Assembly (NCBI GenBank): GCA_002408105.1
Contig: DHQM01000127.1
Location: forward strand, 1-9,014
Source: Gammaproteobacteria bacterium UBA5338
Lineage (GTDB): Bacteria; Pseudomonadota; Gammaproteobacteria; Pseudomonadales; UBA5862
DNA length: 9,014 bases
Direction: 5' to 3'
Shown: in pieces, positions 7,254 to 9,014 of the stretch
Position numbering within the stretch: position 1 is the stretch's first letter
Layout of the letters: the number at the start of each line of letters is the position of its first letter
Program-made: the position numbers and the translations under genes
The notes under the pieces: generated by a model
Told to the model about the DNA's origin: nothing
The model's input: the letters and a program-made list of their open reading frames with translations, nothing else
Database searches by the model: none

Positions 7254-8516
7254 ATGTTTGAGCGCAATCAGTCGATCGCCGAATTCGACCCAGAACTTTG
7301 GTCTGCGATGCAGGGCGAAGCGCAGCGCCAGGAGCAGCACATCGAGCTGATCGCATCGGAAAACTACGCGAGCCCGCGGGTGCTCGAAGCACAGGGGTCG
7401 GTGTTAACCAACAAGTACGCCGAAGGCTACCCCGGCAAGCGCTACTATGGCGGCTGCGAATTTGTCGATCAGGCCGAGGAACTGGCGATCGAGCGAGCCA
7501 AGGCCTTGTTCGGCGCTGACTACGCCAATGTCCAGCCCCATTCGGGGTCGCAGGCCAATGCGGCCGCCTACATGGCCCTGCTTGAGCCCGGCGACACCGT
7601 GCTGGGGATGAGCCTCGCAGATGGCGGCCACCTCACCCACGGGGCCAAGGTGAACTTCTCTGGCAAGCTCTACCATGCGGTCCAGTACGGCCTGGACGCT
7701 TCAACGGGTGAAATCGACTACGACCAGGTCGCGGAGCTGGCCCGAACCCACCGACCCAAGCTTGTGGTCGCCGGTTTTTCGGCTTACTCGCGCGTGGTCG
7801 ACTGGCAACGGTTTCGGGAGATCGCCGACTCGGTCGAGGCAACCCTTCTGGTCGACATGGCCCACGTAGCCGGCCTGGTCGCGGCGGGCGTCTACCCGAA
7901 CCCAGTGCCCTACGCGGACGTCACCACCACAACCACCCACAAAACCCTTGCCGGGCCGCGCAGCGGCCTGATCCTGGCGCGCTCCAACCCTGAACTCGAA
8001 AAAAAGCTCAACTCAGCGGTGTTCCCCGGCAACCAGGGCGGCCCCTTGATGCACGTCATCGCAGCAAAGGCGGTCTGCTTCAAAGAGGCGATGGACCCTG
8101 GGTTTCGCCACTACCAACAGCAAACTGTTGCCAACGCACGGGCCATGGCAGCAGCCATGATCGAACGGGGGTACAAGGTGGTTTCCGGTGGCACCGACAA
8201 CCATCTCTTTCTTGTCGACCTGATTGGCAGAGACGTGACCGGCAAAGCCGCCGATGCGGCCCTCGGCCAAGCGCACATCACGGTCAACAAGAATGCCGTG
8301 CCAAACGACCCGCGCTCACCCTTTGTGACCAGTGGACTGCGCATCGGAACGCCGGCGGTCACCCGCCGCGGGTTCGGCGAGGAGCAGGTCACCGAGCTGG
8401 CCGGTTGGATTTGCGACATCCTGGACGACATCCAGAATGAAGCCACGCTGGAGCGGGTGCGCCAGCAGGTCGCACAACTGTGCAGCCGGTTCCCGGTGTA
8501 CCGCGGCACCGCCTGA
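7254..8516 (+). CDS. glyA: Serine hydroxymethyltransferase
   Basis: GlyA is a cytoplasmic pyridoxal-phosphate enzyme that converts serine and tetrahydrofolate to glycine and 5,10-methylene-tetrahydrofolate, the main source of one-carbon units. The 420-aa protein is of normal length and collinear with E. coli GlyA. Landmarks are [11 protein letters not shown] (30-40), [15 protein letters not shown] (53-67, with Tyr55, Glu57, Tyr64, Tyr65), PHSGSQAN (95-102), His126, VDMAH (200-204, Asp201 contacts the pyridine nitrogen), the cofactor lysine Lys230 in [22 protein letters not shown] (256-264), [10 protein letters not shown] (309-318) and Arg363 in [15 protein letters not shown], the substrate carboxylate contact. 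The ATG at 7254 has GAGGT at 7245-7249. It is divergent from the PilZ gene and lies 21 nt ahead of nrdR, so the two are probably co-transcribed. Confidence 0.98.
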   Translation: MFERNQSIAEFDPELWSAMQGEAQRQEQHIELIASENYASPRVLEAQGSVLTNKYAEGYPGKRYYGGCEFVDQAEELAIERAKALFGADYANVQPHSGSQANAAAYMALLEPGDTVLGMSLADGGHLTHGAKVNFSGKLYHAVQYGLDASTGEIDYDQVAELARTHRPKLVVAGFSAYSRVVDWQRFREIADSVEATLLVDMAHVAGLVAAGVYPNPVPYADVTTTTTHKTLAGPRSGLILARSNPELEKKLNSAVFPGNQGGPLMHVIAAKAVCFKEAMDPGFRHYQQQTVANARAMAAAMIERGYKVVSGGTDNHLFLVDLIGRDVTGKAADAALGQAHITVNKNAVPNDPRSPFVTSGLRIGTPAVTRRGFGEEQVTELAGWICDILDDIQNEATLERVRQQVAQLCSRFPVYRGTA

Positions 8517-8537
8517 CCCGCCCCAGGGCCACCAACA

Positions 8538-9005
8538 ATGCGTTGTCCTTTTTGCGGTCTTGAAGACACCAAGGTGATCGACTCCCGGCTGGTCGCCGCC
8601 GGCGAACAGGTGCGACGGCGGCGCGAGTGCACCCACTGCCAGGAGCGGTTCACCACCTTCGAAAGCGCAGAGCTTGTCATGCCGCGCATCATCAAGCAGA
8701 ACGGCGAACGCGAACCCTTCAACGAGGACAAACTGCGCAGCGGCATCCTCAGAGCGATCGAAAAACGCCCGGTGAGCATAGAGGATGTTGAGGCTGCCAT
8801 TGGTCGTATCCAGCATCGGTTGCGCGCAACCGGTGAGCGCGAGCTGCCATCCGGCCAGATCGGCGAGGCGGTGATGGACGAGTTGCGCAAACTGGACCAG
8901 GTGGCCTTTGTGCGTTTTGCTTCAGTGTACCGCCGGTTTCAGGACATCGACGAGTTCCGCCAGGAAATCGATCGGCTCGCCAACCACGCCTCAGAACAGC
9001 GCTGA
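8538..9005 (+). CDS. nrdR: Transcriptional repressor NrdR
   Basis: NrdR is a nucleotide-sensing repressor of ribonucleotide reductase operons. The 155-aa protein is full length. It begins with a zinc ribbon, MRCPFCG (Cys3, Cys6) and CTHC (Cys31, Cys34), with the basic segment EQVRRRREC between them, followed by RFTTFE. An ATP-cone domain follows (about 49-139), showing [33 protein letters not shown] and the family's [19 protein letters not shown]. The ATP-cone binds ATP/dATP and controls oligomerisation and binding to NrdR boxes upstream of nrd genes. No such box is evident in this window, as expected since the targets lie elsewhere. The ribosome site is modest (AGGG, 8525-8528, nine bases from the ATG), compatible with reinitiation after glyA 21 nt upstream. 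The glyA-nrdR-ribD order is common in Proteobacteria. Confidence 0.97.
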   Translation: MRCPFCGLEDTKVIDSRLVAAGEQVRRRRECTHCQERFTTFESAELVMPRIIKQNGEREPFNEDKLRSGILRAIEKRPVSIEDVEAAIGRIQHRLRATGERELPSGQIGEAVMDELRKLDQVAFVRFASVYRRFQDIDEFRQEIDRLANHASEQR

Positions 9006-9014
9006 ATGGCATCA
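9006..9014 (+). CDS. Possible start of the next gene, plausibly ribD (truncated)
   Basis: The nrdR stop TGA (9003-9005) is followed at once by ATG GCA TCA, which could open a new gene reading M-A-S. In many proteobacteria nrdR is followed by ribD, the riboflavin deaminase/reductase gene. Three codons cannot identify a product, so this rests on position alone. Confidence 0.25.

Overview
This window looks like a stretch of core chromosome from a GC-rich, non-enteric gammaproteobacterium. The gene order hflX-hflK-hflC-DUF2065-hisZ-purA is a familiar gammaproteobacterial arrangement, and the enteric lineage lacks hisZ. The glyA-nrdR pair, probably followed by ribD, is also typical of Proteobacteria. 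Sequence alone does not settle the genus. I found no mobile element, CRISPR array, tRNA, rRNA or obvious defence or secretion system, and I do not see a convincing undescribed system.

Left block (1-5085, all +): the 3' end of hflX (GTPase); hflK and hflC (membrane SPFH proteins that form a complex around the FtsH protease); a 62-aa DUF2065/YjeT-type membrane protein; hisZ (regulatory subunit of the short-form ATP phosphoribosyltransferase HisG); and purA (adenylosuccinate synthetase). Gaps are short (2 to about 76 nt), so the block is probably one operon, perhaps with an internal promoter before the DUF2065 gene. Upstream of the window one would expect miaA-hfq. The block ends in a strong GC-rich hairpin flanked by A and T runs, which can serve as a bidirectional terminator for purA and the converging gene.

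Middle block (5173-7124, both -): an aldehyde dehydrogenase with all catalytic residues and noticeably lower GC than its neighbours, and upstream of it a small single-domain PilZ protein (predicted c-di-GMP receptor) that appears to start at GTG. These two are the least 'core' genes here and hold most of the points worth a second look.

Right block (7254-9014, +): glyA (serine hydroxymethyltransferase) behind a recognisable sigma70-type promoter and a perfect hyphenated palindrome, then nrdR (repressor of ribonucleotide reductase genes), then nine bases that may begin the next gene, plausibly ribD. The genes cover membrane protein quality control, nucleotide, histidine and one-carbon metabolism, and dNTP control. 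Apart from operon membership they are not evidently one dedicated pathway.
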